From positions 1 through 49,776 of the forward strand of contig CANQCU010000010.1 in the NCBI GenBank assembly GCA_947590905.1: a DNA stretch of 49,776 nucleotides, read 5' to 3'. This document shows, in pieces, positions 31,892-41,272 of this stretch (within the stretch, counting starts at the first letter, position 1; every line of letters starts with the position of its first letter). Position numbers and translations under genes: made by a program. The notes beneath the pieces are model-generated. The model had not been told where the DNA came from, did no database searches, and was given only the letters and a program-made list of their open reading frames with translations. Origin of the DNA: an uncultured Clostridia bacterium. Lineage in GTDB: Bacteria > Bacillota > Clostridia > TANB77 > CAG-508.

Positions 31892-31920
31892 TTGACATAA
31901 TGTTGGCAAAATGGTATAAT
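31892..31920 (+). promoter_or_regulatory. Consensus SigA promoter of a candidate noncoding RNA
   Basis: Plus strand TTGACA (31892-31897), 17-bp spacer, TATAAT (31915-31920). No convincing plus-strand protein follows. Confidence 0.85.
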
Positions 31921-31926
31921 ATATTT

Positions 31927-32180
31927 ATCTATTAATAATGTTATTACGCTATGACTTGCAAAAGATAGTTTTGTTAGTAAGGGGAACGACCATCGTTTTT
32001 TCTTATTTCTTCGATATGATAAACATCATATTGTGGTAATTACCTATTCTAGCGTTAATCGTTAGAAAATTTAAAAGGATAATTATGAAAAAGAATATAA
32101 GAATTAAAACAAATATGGTCTACTTAAGTAGTGGGTACCTGGAAAGCATGGCTGTCCTGCAAGAAGTAATAACAATTTTA
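31927..32180 (+). ncRNA. Candidate structured noncoding RNA, family unknown
   Basis: It follows a consensus promoter. The 5' segment TGTTATTAC (about 31938) is complementary to GTAATAACA (about 32167), giving a closing helix around roughly 230 nt. Inside are several plausible hairpins: AAGGGGAACGA with TCGTTTTTTCTT, ATATGAT-AAAC-ATCATAT, TAGCG with CGTTA, and GGAAAGC-ATG-GCTGTCC. I could not match tmRNA, SRP RNA, RNase P, 6S or a known riboswitch, and no gene follows on this strand. The 742-bp gene-free stretch 31707-32448 holds only this unit, its promoter, the HTH-gene promoter and the hairpin below. Confidence 0.6.
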
Positions 32181-32242
32181 AATGTATACGTTTTTTTCGT
32201 ATACTGATTATCTAGTATTAGCTATAATAGTTATATTAGACA

Positions 32243-32289
32243 CAATAATAAGAGGCGAAACTTTATTCAAGTTTCGCCTCTTATTATTG
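32243..32289. terminator. Perfect 21-bp inverted repeat, probable terminator
   Basis: Arms 32243-32263 and 32269-32289 (CAATAATAAGAGGCGAAACTT and complement) are perfectly paired with a 5-base loop, lie downstream of the candidate RNA and upstream (plus sense) of the convergent LRR gene end. The 3' arm is T-rich. A second small hairpin (GTATACG-T7-CGTATAC) lies near 32183. Confidence 0.65.
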
Positions 32290-32448
32290 TATCAAGTAAA
32301 ATTCCATCTAAGAGAATATCAAATTTTATCTCATTTTCTTTTTGAATATCTATATTATGTGAATTGTTATTATCAAAATTGTAATTGCTTTCATTTTCGC
32401 AAGACTTATTTTCTATTTTAAATTTTTCATATTTTCTCATATTTTCTC

Positions 32449-33135
32449 CTATTCTATTGGTAAATCACTTTCTTCAAATTCTATTATTATTTTTTCATTT
32501 TGTTCATATAATTTTTGAATACATTTTTCTCTATTTGGTACCTTAGAACCACTTAGTGAAATGAATCTTAAATTTTGCATTTTTGATATATCTATATCAT
32601 ATGGTATTTCTAAATTGTTTAAGTATAACTTCTCTAAGTTTTCTAATATAGCTATATGTGGAATACTGATTACATTGCAATGAGATATTTTTAAATATTT
32701 TAAATTTTTAAATATATTTAAACTAACAACATCTACTACTCCAGAATGGATTATTTGTAATTCTTCTAATGCAGTACTTTTGCTTAACATACTAATATTA
32801 AAATCTTGACAATTATATACAATTACGGATTTTAAATTTTCTGATAATTTATTTTTATTTCTAAATATACACATTGAAAATTCTATTGTTTCTAAAAATT
32901 CTAATTGATTTATTTTTTCTATAATTTCATCTGAAATTTCAAAAAATTTTAAAGAGATATGTTTTAGATTTTTAAGTTTTACTATTTCTTTTAAATCTAT
33001 GTTCAATCTATTTTTCATAAGATTTATATCTTGAATACATATATCTTCTATATCTTCGATATTTCTTATATTACTTGTGCACATTTTTACTTTTATAATT
33101 CTTGATAAGTTTTTATCTATTATTTTATCATTCAT
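32449..33135 (-). CDS. Leucine-rich-repeat-like protein
   Basis: 228 aa of irregular LRR-like units (LKNLKHISLKFFEIS, LENLEKLYLNNLEIP, MQNLRFISLSGSKVP). No signal peptide. Its ATG overlaps the TGA of the upstream transglutaminase-like gene by 4 bp, so the two are translationally coupled. Probably a binding protein; the partner is unknown. Confidence 0.75.
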   Translation of the reverse strand: MNDKIIDKNLSRIIKVKMCTSNIRNIEDIEDICIQDINLMKNRLNIDLKEIVKLKNLKHISLKFFEISDEIIEKINQLEFLETIEFSMCIFRNKNKLSENLKSVIVYNCQDFNISMLSKSTALEELQIIHSGVVDVVSLNIFKNLKYLKISHCNVISIPHIAILENLEKLYLNNLEIPYDIDISKMQNLRFISLSGSKVPNREKCIQKLYEQNEKIIIEFEESDLPIE

Positions 33136-34244
33136 ATGGTAGATTCCCTCTTTTCCGCATTCTCAATTTGACTAGGCAATAATCCTTGAATTTTGCTGTA
33201 ATCAAATTTATTTCTACATTTGTGTTCAGTCTTTGTTCTTCTTAATAAAAATTTTCCATGGCTTATTCTAAAATCTTTGTCATCCAATAACATATATTTA
33301 TACTTTCCATACATTTGAACTCTTTGAGAATCCCATGTTGGATCACAATTATACCATTTTCCATCTATTTGTACTTGATTCCATGCATGTCCATCTTCTT
33401 TCGGTATATATCCTATTACATATAATGATTTTAATCCAACATATTTTAATGTTTCATGAAGTATTAGTGCATATCCTGCACAAATTGCTTTTCCATCTAT
33501 TAATCCTCCGTACAATCCAGCAGGGCTTCTTCTTATTTCCTTTAATTCTCTTTCATATTTTTCTTTTGCCTTTTTTCTATTTTCTTTTGCCTTTTCATTA
33601 AATTCATTTCTAGCTTTACTTTGTTTTAAAAGGTATCCATTATCATATATCATCATTCCTGTCAATCTTGAATATATTGTATAAAATTTATTTGCTTCGT
33701 CCATTTCTTCTGGTATATCTGCTGTTAGCTCTTCTATTTTTGCAATAATTGCAGAAATTTCGCTAAAAGAATATTCAATATCTATAGAATCACTTTCATA
33801 TTCATTTATTTTAAATTTCATTTCACTATAATTACTTACATGTTTTTGAATATTTATTAAAAAGTCTAAACTTAATGAATTAATATTGTTTAGTCTAAAG
33901 TGTAACATACTTGGTGGAATGGTCACGTCAAAATCAATCTGAGTTAATATTTTTAATATTCCATCATTATTTCCCTTAAATTGTTTTGCAATATAGTTAA
34001 AGGTCTGTGCTTTACTTTTTTCATCTGCTAAATCATTTAATAACATGGCTATATATTGTGGCGTTCTTATTTTCCCTATAAACTTATATTTTTCTTTTTC
34101 AGGAATAGTATTCAATAATTCAATTTTTATATCATCATCTTGTATTTTTGAAAAGTATTCTAGCTTTTCTTGAATAGAATCAGTTATATTAAAAAATTCT
34201 ACTAATTCTCTATCTGAAATTGTTTCTACCTGCTTTTCTTTCAC
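33132..34244 (-). CDS. Transglutaminase-like cysteine protease/peptidase domain protein
   Basis: 370 aa. The C-terminal half contains the catalytic triad in order: Cys in GKAICAGYALILHE, His in DGHAWNQVQIDG and Asp in NCDPTWD. The N-terminal half is helical and unrecognised. No signal peptide, so probably cytosolic. Coupled to the LRR-like gene by a 4-bp overlap and 35 bp downstream of the DUF2207 gene. Confidence 0.82.
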   Translation of the reverse strand: MKEKQVETISDRELVEFFNITDSIQEKLEYFSKIQDDDIKIELLNTIPEKEKYKFIGKIRTPQYIAMLLNDLADEKSKAQTFNYIAKQFKGNNDGILKILTQIDFDVTIPPSMLHFRLNNINSLSLDFLINIQKHVSNYSEMKFKINEYESDSIDIEYSFSEISAIIAKIEELTADIPEEMDEANKFYTIYSRLTGMMIYDNGYLLKQSKARNEFNEKAKENRKKAKEKYERELKEIRRSPAGLYGGLIDGKAICAGYALILHETLKYVGLKSLYVIGYIPKEDGHAWNQVQIDGKWYNCDPTWDSQRVQMYGKYKYMLLDDKDFRISHGKFLLRRTKTEHKCRNKFDYSKIQGLLPSQIENAEKRESTI

Positions 34245-34279
34245 GATTATATCCTCTCATATATTATACTATACTATTT

Positions 34280-36233
34280 TTATCTTCCGCCCATTCCGAC
34301 CGTCCGCCGTCCTCCGGCCACCGGCCTCCAGAAGAAAAGCCTCCACCTCCGGCCTCCTCCGGCTTGAAAAACTTCCAGAGCTTGATGCTTCTCTTGCTGC
34401 TCTTTCCATTAAACCAGCTGAATATGCTCTATTAACACCAGCTGTTATTGCTCTGTCAAAGTTAATTCTATTCATCATGTATATATATGAATATGTATTA
34501 TTTGCAAAATAATTTTCATCCATTATTTCTGGATATTTAATTTTTAATTGTTGTAATACTTTATCTGCGATCCCAAATGCCGTTGCATATACTAAATATT
34601 TTTCCCATAATGCAAGTTCTGGAACTTCTCTTTCATCAAGAAGAGAAAAGTTCTCCATATATCTTTTTAGTCCTTTCCATTTTTCTTGCTCGTTTATACC
34701 TTTTTTTGTAAGTCGTCTTGTCTTTTTTTCAAGTATACTGCAAAGTATACCACAAATTAAACAGAATGGTGCAAAAATCATTGGTATGACAGCTAATGCG
34801 AAGCAAAATCCTACAGCGAAATAATTACCTTTAGTTTCTCTCCAATCTTCTGATTTTCTATTAGATTTCTCATCATAATAACCTTTTAAATTGTTAAATC
34901 CTTTAACTGTCTTTTCTATGCCTTCTATTTTTGATAAGAATTGTTTATCATGTTTTTTAGCATATTTTTCTATATCTTTCATTGTTACAGCTATGTCAGT
35001 ATTTTCTTTGTTTTTATTTTTATAATCATTTGCTTCTGTAAGTATACTATATATTGTAGATTCATCATATTTTAATTTTGATATATCTGCATTTTCATTT
35101 AATTTTATTTCTATTTCGTTACCTTTTTCTTCAAATGATATAATCTTTTTTAGTGCTAGATCTAATATAGTTGCAGAGACTATTTTAGATAAATTATTTT
35201 TAAATTTATTCTTTTGATCAAAGTAATATAAATATGCTGCTTCTGCAGGAGTTGCCTCTTCATCTGGAATCTCTCTAAAGTATTCTATATGTTCTTCAGG
35301 TTTTCTTTTTTTTATTTTTAATATTTCTTGAATGTATTTAATTATTTTTACTATAAAAAATCCTAAACCTGCTATAACTATTGATATTACAACTATTACA
35401 AATATAGTAATAACAAATATTATATTTTTTTCTTTATTTTTTTCTCTTTCTCTCGTTCTATTTGCTTCATTCGCCCATTCTATTTCTTCTGATAAGATTT
35501 CATCTATTTTATTTTTATTTTGAGTATTAGTATTTTGTGTAAATATGTTCTCTAATACAGCAATTCTTGTCTCAACCATTGTTTTACTTGGTAAATGTGA
35601 CACTTCAAATTTTACTGTTTCATTATCTATTATTTTAATTTCTCCATATAATGGTCCATGTGCCCAAACTTTTAAATTTTCTATATTTTGTACTGCTTGT
35701 GGCAATTTTATTGTTCCTGTTACTTTATCTGCTGATATTTCGTTTTCTTCCCCTATAAATTGCCAATAAAATTCTGAGCAGTCATTATATGTTTTTATTC
35801 CATTCTCTATTGTATATGAAATTCTATAAGTTCTTTCTTCTGCATTTTTTATTGAAACTCCCCATGCTATCTCAAATTTATCTGGATCTGTTTGTAATGC
35901 ATAAAAGCCATTTTTTTCAACGTGATAAGCATATTCGTAAGTATTTTTAAAATTTATTATATCTCCTCCAGCAGTTATTTCTGATACTGATACATTTGTA
36001 ATTGCTCCATATTTATTGTAATCTATTTCAAAATTTGTAAATAATGTATTTGTATCAGATACTAATATATCCCAAGTCTCTATTACATTAACTGTTCCGT
36101 CTTTGTTTAGCTGTACATCATAGTTTAAGTTTTTTAGATCCTGATACCCTGCAAATGATGTTGTATTAAATAAAATAAAGCTGAGAAATGTTAATGTAAA
36201 TATTATTATAAGATATTTTATTTTATTTTTCAT
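34280..36233 (-). CDS. DUF2207 membrane protein with a glycine tail built by seven CGG +1 shifts
   Basis: About 648 aa. Signal peptide or anchor (residues 5-28), extracellular DUF2207 domain, a membrane helix near 270-300, a cytosolic region and further membrane helices near 470-500. The family usually ends in a poly-glycine tail. Here the conventional frame instead ends in an Arg/Pro/Glu-rich sequence. Skipping C at every in-frame CGG met in turn (34359, 34349, 34321, 34314, 34307, 34300, 34296) gives SFSS-GGG-GGGGFSSGG-GG-GG-GG-G-GMGGR then TAA at 34280. 1954 bases minus 7 is divisible by three. The tail is locally GC-rich because glycine codons are. Confidence 0.9.
34296..34361 (-). other. 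Cluster of seven CGG +1 frameshift sites in 66 bases
   Basis: Sites at 34359-34361 (after AGC), 34349-34351 (GGC), 34321-34323 (GGC), 34314-34316 (GGC), 34307-34309 (GGA), 34300-34302 (GGA) and 34296-34298 (GGT). Applying the skip-C rule mechanically at each in-frame CGG yields an uninterrupted Gly/Ser tail and a TAA stop. Any other choice gives a tail unlike the family. Confidence 0.88.
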
Positions 36234-36321
36234 ATGTACCCCCTTTTATATATTAATAAAAAAGGAAGAACAAAATGAAGTGAAAATCATATCTTCCACT
36301 TAAAATGTTCTTTCTTCTTTA

Positions 36322-36729
36322 TTATAAATTAAAATTATCTGGTAACAAATCTTTTAATGTTTTTTCTACTATTTTTCCATCTTCATAATACATACATATT
36401 GTGAAGTCTGGTGAACAAAACTCTGAAATAAATTGTCTGCAATATCCACATGGAGATGTGTATACTAATTCTTTTTCTCCACCTAATACAAGTATTCCTT
36501 CAAATTCTTTTTCTCCTTCTGATATTGCTTTTGTAAATGCAACTCTTTCTGCACATATAGACATTATTCCATGGTTTTCTATGTTACAGCCTGAATAAAT
36601 TTTCCCTGATTTTGTAAGTAATGCACAACCTACTTTATAGTTTGAATATGGTGTGTAGCTGTTTTTTCTTACATTTTTTGCTGTTTCTATAAGTTCATTT
36701 AATTTTTCTTTAAATAACTCACTTTTCAT
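36322..36729 (-). CDS. cdd: Cytidine deaminase
   Basis: Converts cytidine to uridine in pyrimidine salvage. 135 aa with the zinc site C-x-E (HGIMSICAERVAF) and PCGYCRQ, and GCNIEN for substrate binding. It starts 4 bp after prfA. Together with pdp elsewhere in the window it indicates pyrimidine scavenging. Confidence 0.95.
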   Translation of the reverse strand: MKSELFKEKLNELIETAKNVRKNSYTPYSNYKVGCALLTKSGKIYSGCNIENHGIMSICAERVAFTKAISEGEKEFEGILVLGGEKELVYTSPCGYCRQFISEFCSPDFTICMYYEDGKIVEKTLKDLLPDNFNL

Positions 36730-36732
36730 ATT

Positions 36733-37794
36733 TTATTCATTTTCTCCCTTTAGTTTTTCTGTTCTATCTGCTGTTATTAATGCATCTATCATTTCGTCTA
36801 AATCACCATTTAAGAAATTTTCCATTTGGAATATGCTTAATCCTATTCTATGGTCTGTTATTCTTCCCTGTGGATAGTTATATGTCCTTATTTTTTCACT
36901 TCTATCCCCTGTTCCTACTTGCGATTTTCTTTCGTTTGCAAGTTTTTCATCTTGCTTTTGCTTTTCCATTTCGTATAATCTTGATTTTAATAGTCTCATT
37001 GCATATTCTCTGTTTTGTACTTGTGATCTTTCTGTTTGACATTCTGCAACTATTCCAGTTGGTTCATGTATTAATCTTACCGCCGATGAAGTTTTATTTA
37101 CGTGTTGTCCTCCTGCTCCTGATGCTCTATATACTTCCATTTTTATATCTGATGGATTTATTTCTATTTCTACATCTTCTACTACTGGAAGTATTGCAAC
37201 TGTTGCAGCTGAAGTATGAATTCTTCCACTACTTTCTGTATCTGGAACTCTTTGTACTCTATGTGCTCCGCTTTCGAATTTTAATCTACTGTATACACCT
37301 TTTCCTGTTACCATAAATGTTATTTCTTTATATCCACCAAGTTCTGTTTCATTTTCATTTAATATATCTATTTTCCAATGCTTTTTTTCTGCATACATTG
37401 AATACATTCTAAATAGAGTTCCTGCAAAAAGAGCTGCTTCTTCTCCTCCTGCTCCTGCTCTTATTTCACATATTATGTTCTTATCATCATCTGGATCTTT
37501 TGGTATCAATAATATTTTTAATTCTTCTTCTATTTTTGGTAATTTTTCTCTAGCTTCTTCTATTTCCATTGCTGCAAGTTCTTTAAGTTCTGGATCTTTG
37601 AGTAATTCTTGATTTTCTTCTATTGTTTGATTTGCTTTTTTGTATTCTCTATATTTTTCAACTATTGGTGTTAAATCAGAGTGCTCTTTCATTAATTTTT
37701 GCCATGAAGAACTTTTTGCAATCTCTTCTGGGTCACTTATTTTTTTTGTTAATTCTTCATATCTTTTTTCTACGTCTTCTAATTTTTGAAACAT
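36733..37794 (-). CDS. prfA: Peptide chain release factor 1
   Basis: Releases peptides at UAA and UAG. About 353 aa from [18 protein letters not shown] at 37794 is chosen because TTGGAGGTTTTT precedes it. GGQ motif in [12 protein letters not shown]; the PxT-type specificity loop is in the expected region. Normal length and frame. A decoding factor lying near frameshifted genes, but nothing suggests altered specificity. The gap 37795-37914 holds no gene. Confidence 0.95.
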   Translation of the reverse strand: MFQKLEDVEKRYEELTKKISDPEEIAKSSSWQKLMKEHSDLTPIVEKYREYKKANQTIEENQELLKDPELKELAAMEIEEAREKLPKIEEELKILLIPKDPDDDKNIICEIRAGAGGEEAALFAGTLFRMYSMYAEKKHWKIDILNENETELGGYKEITFMVTGKGVYSRLKFESGAHRVQRVPDTESSGRIHTSAATVAILPVVEDVEIEINPSDIKMEVYRASGAGGQHVNKTSSAVRLIHEPTGIVAECQTERSQVQNREYAMRLLKSRLYEMEKQKQDEKLANERKSQVGTGDRSEKIRTYNYPQGRITDHRIGLSIFQMENFLNGDLDEMIDALITADRTEKLKGENE

Positions 37795-37914
37795 AAAAAC
37801 CTCCAAAATATATCTTCTTTGCCTATTATACCTTGTTTTAGCTTAATTGTCAATGTTATAACACTAGTAGAAATGAAGAATTTTAGTATAGGTAAATTGA
37901 TAGATAGATATTTA

Positions 37915-39780
37915 TTATAATTCTATTTTGTTATAGCTTATATTTAGCTCTTCTAGACTTTCTATCTCTCTGTTTGTACAAGTTAATATTAATATTTGTC
38001 TATTTTTATATTCTGTATTTAGAAAATTTAAAATATTTTTTAATCTTTCTGTGTCAAAATATGCAAATGTTTCATCTAGTATTATTGGCATGTTTTCTTT
38101 TGCAAGCTCTCCTATACTTGATATTCTAAGAGACAAATATAATTGATCAATTGTACCAATACTTAAAACGTCAGCTTCTACAAAACTACCATTTTGAGTT
38201 TCTACCATAAGTTCATTTTCTTCATTTATTTTTATGGTATTATATTTTCCATCTGTTATATTTTTTATTGTTTTTTGAAGATTTAATGTAAATTTAGGAG
38301 TTACATTTTCTCTTAATGACATATAAGCTTTTTCTAATGCATCTTTTGCTATATTTATTGAGGTATTATAGTCTAAAAGCTCTGTTAGTTTTTCTTCTAA
38401 ATTTTCTATCTCTTCTTCTATTTGCGTAAAAACTTCTGATTTTTTTACTATTTCATCTTTTTCTATTTCTATTTGCTTTAATTCTAATTTTACATCATTA
38501 ATCATCTTTTGTTCATTTATTAAATTGCTATTTTCTATATCTTCTTTAAATAATTCTTCTATATTTTCGTACTTATAAAATTTAGTTTTTATCTCTTGTT
38601 CTTTAAGCTTCTTTTTTGCTTCTAATTCATTCTGCTTTTCTGAAATTATTTTTTCTTTTTCTTTTATTTCATTTTCTAGTATATCTATTTTATTTCTTAT
38701 TTTACTTTTTTCTTCTTTTTCTTGATTTTTTATATTATTGTATTTCTTTTTTTCATTTAATTTTAATAAAAAGATTGTGCATATTACAATAATTGCTAAG
38801 GCTAAGCCAATTACAGAAAATATTTTTTGTTTTAATACAAATAAAATTACACTAAAAATAGTTAACAATATTGGAATTATGTATAGCAATTTGAATGATT
38901 TTTTTGTTATGTTTTTAGTTTTTATGCTTTCTAAATTTTCTTCTTCTTCTTTTTTCTTATTTTCTATTTCCCTTTTTGAATTTATATTTACATTAATTTT
39001 TTCTTCTTCTATTTTAATATCTTTTTGCATATTTTGAATTTTTTGAAGTATTTCTAATTCTATCTCAAACTGTGATAATTCTTTTTCTAACTCTTCTTTT
39101 TTATCATCTAATTCATACCTTCTTGGTAATATTTGTTCTAATTCTTTTTTCTTTAAATTAAGTTCTTGTATTTTTTGTCTTGTTAAATATAAAGGTTTTG
39201 TAGGACTTTTTTCTGTTCCTATTTCTTCTCCTTGTATTTTATTAAGTTTTGCAAGTATTTCTTTATATGATACATCATCTTCTCCTGTTGACATTATGTT
39301 AGAAACTTTTTGAATTAATGCATTTTGTTTTTTTTCATCAAATTTAACTTCTTGTTGCATTATTACCATTGACATATCAAATAGACTTTCATCTACCTTA
39401 GTCTGCTCTTCGAAAAATTTACTGCCACTTGTTTTATCTATATCATATTGTTTTGTTATATCATTTCCTAGTTTATCTAATATTTGTGGATTCTTTTTTG
39501 CAAAATTTCTATATACTTCATATTCTTCTTTATTATCTAATTCATATTTTATTTTTCCTGAGAATTCTTTATCATTCCATGGCAAATATTTATCATAGTC
39601 TGATATTCTTTTACCATTTTTATTTTTACTTATTCCATAAAATATGCTTGTTATAAATTTTAAAAGTGTAGATTTACCACTTTCATTCTCACCATATATT
39701 ACATTTATTCCATTAGTTAATTCTATATTTTTATCTTCTAATTTTCCAAAATTATTTATTTGTATTTCTTTTATTTGCAT
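37915..39780 (-). CDS. YhaN-like SMC/Rad50-type ATPase
   Basis: 621 aa. N-terminal Walker A GENESGKSTLLKF (about residues 31-43), long coiled coils, two adjacent membrane helices in the middle (about 293-335), and C-terminal VLSIGTIDQLYLSLR signature plus PIILDETFAYFDTERL Walker B. The membrane helices within the coiled coil are a YhaN trait and separate it from SbcC. Partner of the upstream nuclease (yhaO-yhaN arrangement). Frame intact. Confidence 0.85.
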   Translation of the reverse strand: MQIKEIQINNFGKLEDKNIELTNGINVIYGENESGKSTLLKFITSIFYGISKNKNGKRISDYDKYLPWNDKEFSGKIKYELDNKEEYEVYRNFAKKNPQILDKLGNDITKQYDIDKTSGSKFFEEQTKVDESLFDMSMVIMQQEVKFDEKKQNALIQKVSNIMSTGEDDVSYKEILAKLNKIQGEEIGTEKSPTKPLYLTRQKIQELNLKKKELEQILPRRYELDDKKEELEKELSQFEIELEILQKIQNMQKDIKIEEEKINVNINSKREIENKKKEEEENLESIKTKNITKKSFKLLYIIPILLTIFSVILFVLKQKIFSVIGLALAIIVICTIFLLKLNEKKKYNNIKNQEKEEKSKIRNKIDILENEIKEKEKIISEKQNELEAKKKLKEQEIKTKFYKYENIEELFKEDIENSNLINEQKMINDVKLELKQIEIEKDEIVKKSEVFTQIEEEIENLEEKLTELLDYNTSINIAKDALEKAYMSLRENVTPKFTLNLQKTIKNITDGKYNTIKINEENELMVETQNGSFVEADVLSIGTIDQLYLSLRISSIGELAKENMPIILDETFAYFDTERLKNILNFLNTEYKNRQILILTCTNREIESLEELNISYNKIEL

Positions 39781-39871
39781 AAATTTGATTGTATGATTAT
39801 TTTTTTAATATTCATACTCTCCTTTTTCTATATTTAGGTTTTTATTTGGCTTTACCTATAAACCTTTGATT

Positions 39872-40955
39872 TTAACTTTTAAATATATCTATTCCAATTT
39901 CTATTGCTTTTTCTATTTGACTTTTTTGTTCTGGATTATTTTCGAGTTCTTCGAGCAAATTTTTTATGAATAGGCCTTTTAAATTATTTTGATTTGATAT
40001 ACTTTTTAAATCTACTTCTATTTTAGTATCATCCTTTATTTTCACTATGTTTTGATGTACTACATGTTTTAATAGTTCTGATGTATTTATTTCAAATTTT
40101 TTATTTCCGGTAAGTATTATTTTGTAATATTTATTTTCATCATAATCTTCTGCATTTATTTTTTCTATCAATTCTTCAAAATCTAATATTTCGCTTATAT
40201 TTTTTTCTTGTTCTATAAATTCTTTTTCGTCTATTTCTATAAACTCCAAATTTAATTTTTTGGTATCCTCATTTATTTCTCCAACTATCATTCCATGTGG
40301 TCCGAAGTTCATCAAATCCAAGTGATGCAAGAGAACCTGGATATACTACTTTTTGATTTTCTTCTTCATTATATGATCTCTTGTGAATATGTCCTAATGC
40401 TATATAATCAAAACCTAGTGTTTTTAATATTGTTTTTGACATTGGATTATATAACATTTCGTCATTTTTGCTTCCCTCTAGTGCTCCATGCGCTAATAAT
40501 ATGTTTATTTTATTATTATCTTCTATTTTTATCTCATTATATTTTGAACTTTTCATATAAAAATCTTCAAATCCAAATCCATATATACATACATTTTCGT
40601 TTTCTACTTTTTCTATTTCTTCTTTAAATATTTTTACATTTTTTGCCCATTGGTTACGAAAATAGTATGAATTTTTTATGTATGGATCATGATTTCCTGG
40701 TATAATATAGATTTTTGTCATAGGAATAGTTTCGAATAATTTATTTATGTAATCTATTGTTGAGCTTTTTACATATTCGTGTTCATACAAATCTCCACAT
40801 ATAAATAAGTATTCTACGCTATTTTCTTTTATATATTCTATTACTTTCTTAAAACTATTTCTTAACTCTATTCTTCTTTGTTCTGATAGATTTCTTCCTT
40901 CTAATACTGAATATGGCCTATCAAAGTGAACATCTGCTATATGTACAAATTTCAT
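39872..40955 (-). CDS. YhaO/SbcD-like DNA-repair metallophosphoesterase, one CGG +1 shift
   Basis: About 360 aa joined. Metallophosphoesterase motifs HIADVHFD, CGDLYEHE, PGNHDPY and ALGHIHKR are all in the first frame. That frame then turns to nonsense (TTWNDSWRNK). Skipping C at 40302-40304 gives ASLGFDEL-GPHGMIVGEIN, a standard Mre11/YhaO block, and continues to 39872. Likely a Mn-dependent nuclease partner of the YhaN-like ATPase downstream. Promoter at 41039-41067. Confidence 0.9.
40302..40304 (-). other. CGG +1 frameshift site, yhaO/sbcD-like gene
   Basis: Coding strand CTT CGG ACC. Skipping C gives CTT-GGA-CCA (Leu-Gly-Pro). Confidence 0.92.
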
Positions 40956-41038
40956 AATTTCTCCTATCCTTTTTATTTTAAATCATAACAATTTTATTGA
41001 AATGAAAAATAAAACTTTTCTTATTTCCTATGGAAAAT

Positions 41039-41067
41039 ACTATATACTACTTTAATTTAAAATTCAA
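41039..41067 (-). promoter_or_regulatory. SigA-type promoter of the yhaO-yhaN pair
   Basis: Minus strand TTGAAT (41062-41067), 17-bp spacer, TATAGT (41039-41044), about 80 bp before the start codon. Confidence 0.65.
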
Positions 41068-41094
41068 GCGAACAGAACAAATTTTCTTAAAAAA

Positions 41095-41240
41095 TTATTC
41101 ATTTAAGAACAAAGTGCCTAGGAGTTCTTTGTTCGTGCCCAATTTAAGTTTCAAACCTAAAGGTGAGAAAACTTAAAGAGCATGCTAAAGCTTTTTTGTC
41201 TAATAGAGATTTCAGAGAAATCTCCTATAGCAAAAAAACA
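41095..41240. other. Structured intergenic region
   Basis: Several inverted repeats are packed here: GAACAAAG / CTTTGTTC with a 12-base loop (about 41107-41134), TTTAAGTTT / AAACTTAAA (about 41144-41177) and GAGATTTC-AGA-GAAATCTC (about 41205-41223) inside a wider TTTTTTG/CAAAAAA pairing. It lies between the virD4 terminator and the yhaO promoter. It could be a small RNA or stacked terminators; I recognise no family. The full gap 40956-41272 has no gene. Confidence 0.45.
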
Positions 41241-41267
41241 ACTGTTATTTCTTAACAGTTGTTTTTT
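41234..41267. terminator. Terminator of the virD4 operon
   Basis: Stem AAAACAACTGTT / AACAGTTGTTTT with a short loop, T-rich on both sides, next to the virD4 stop. Confidence 0.85.
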
Positions 41268-41272
41268 ATTTA

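Noticed and set aside
31927-32180. tmRNA, T-box or SRP RNA
   Set aside because: The defining sequences (tRNA-like ends, T-box antiterminator, SRP tetraloop region) are not visible.
32182-32421. Small plus-strand protein gene after the candidate RNA
   Set aside because: It runs through the perfect 21-bp hairpin, has no ribosome site and low-complexity composition, and overlaps the end of the LRR-like gene region.
36733-37794. Altered release factor as cause of the decoding oddity
   Set aside because: PrfA is full length with GGQ and normal blocks, and the shift sites are sense codons; only the HTH-gene site is next to a stop.
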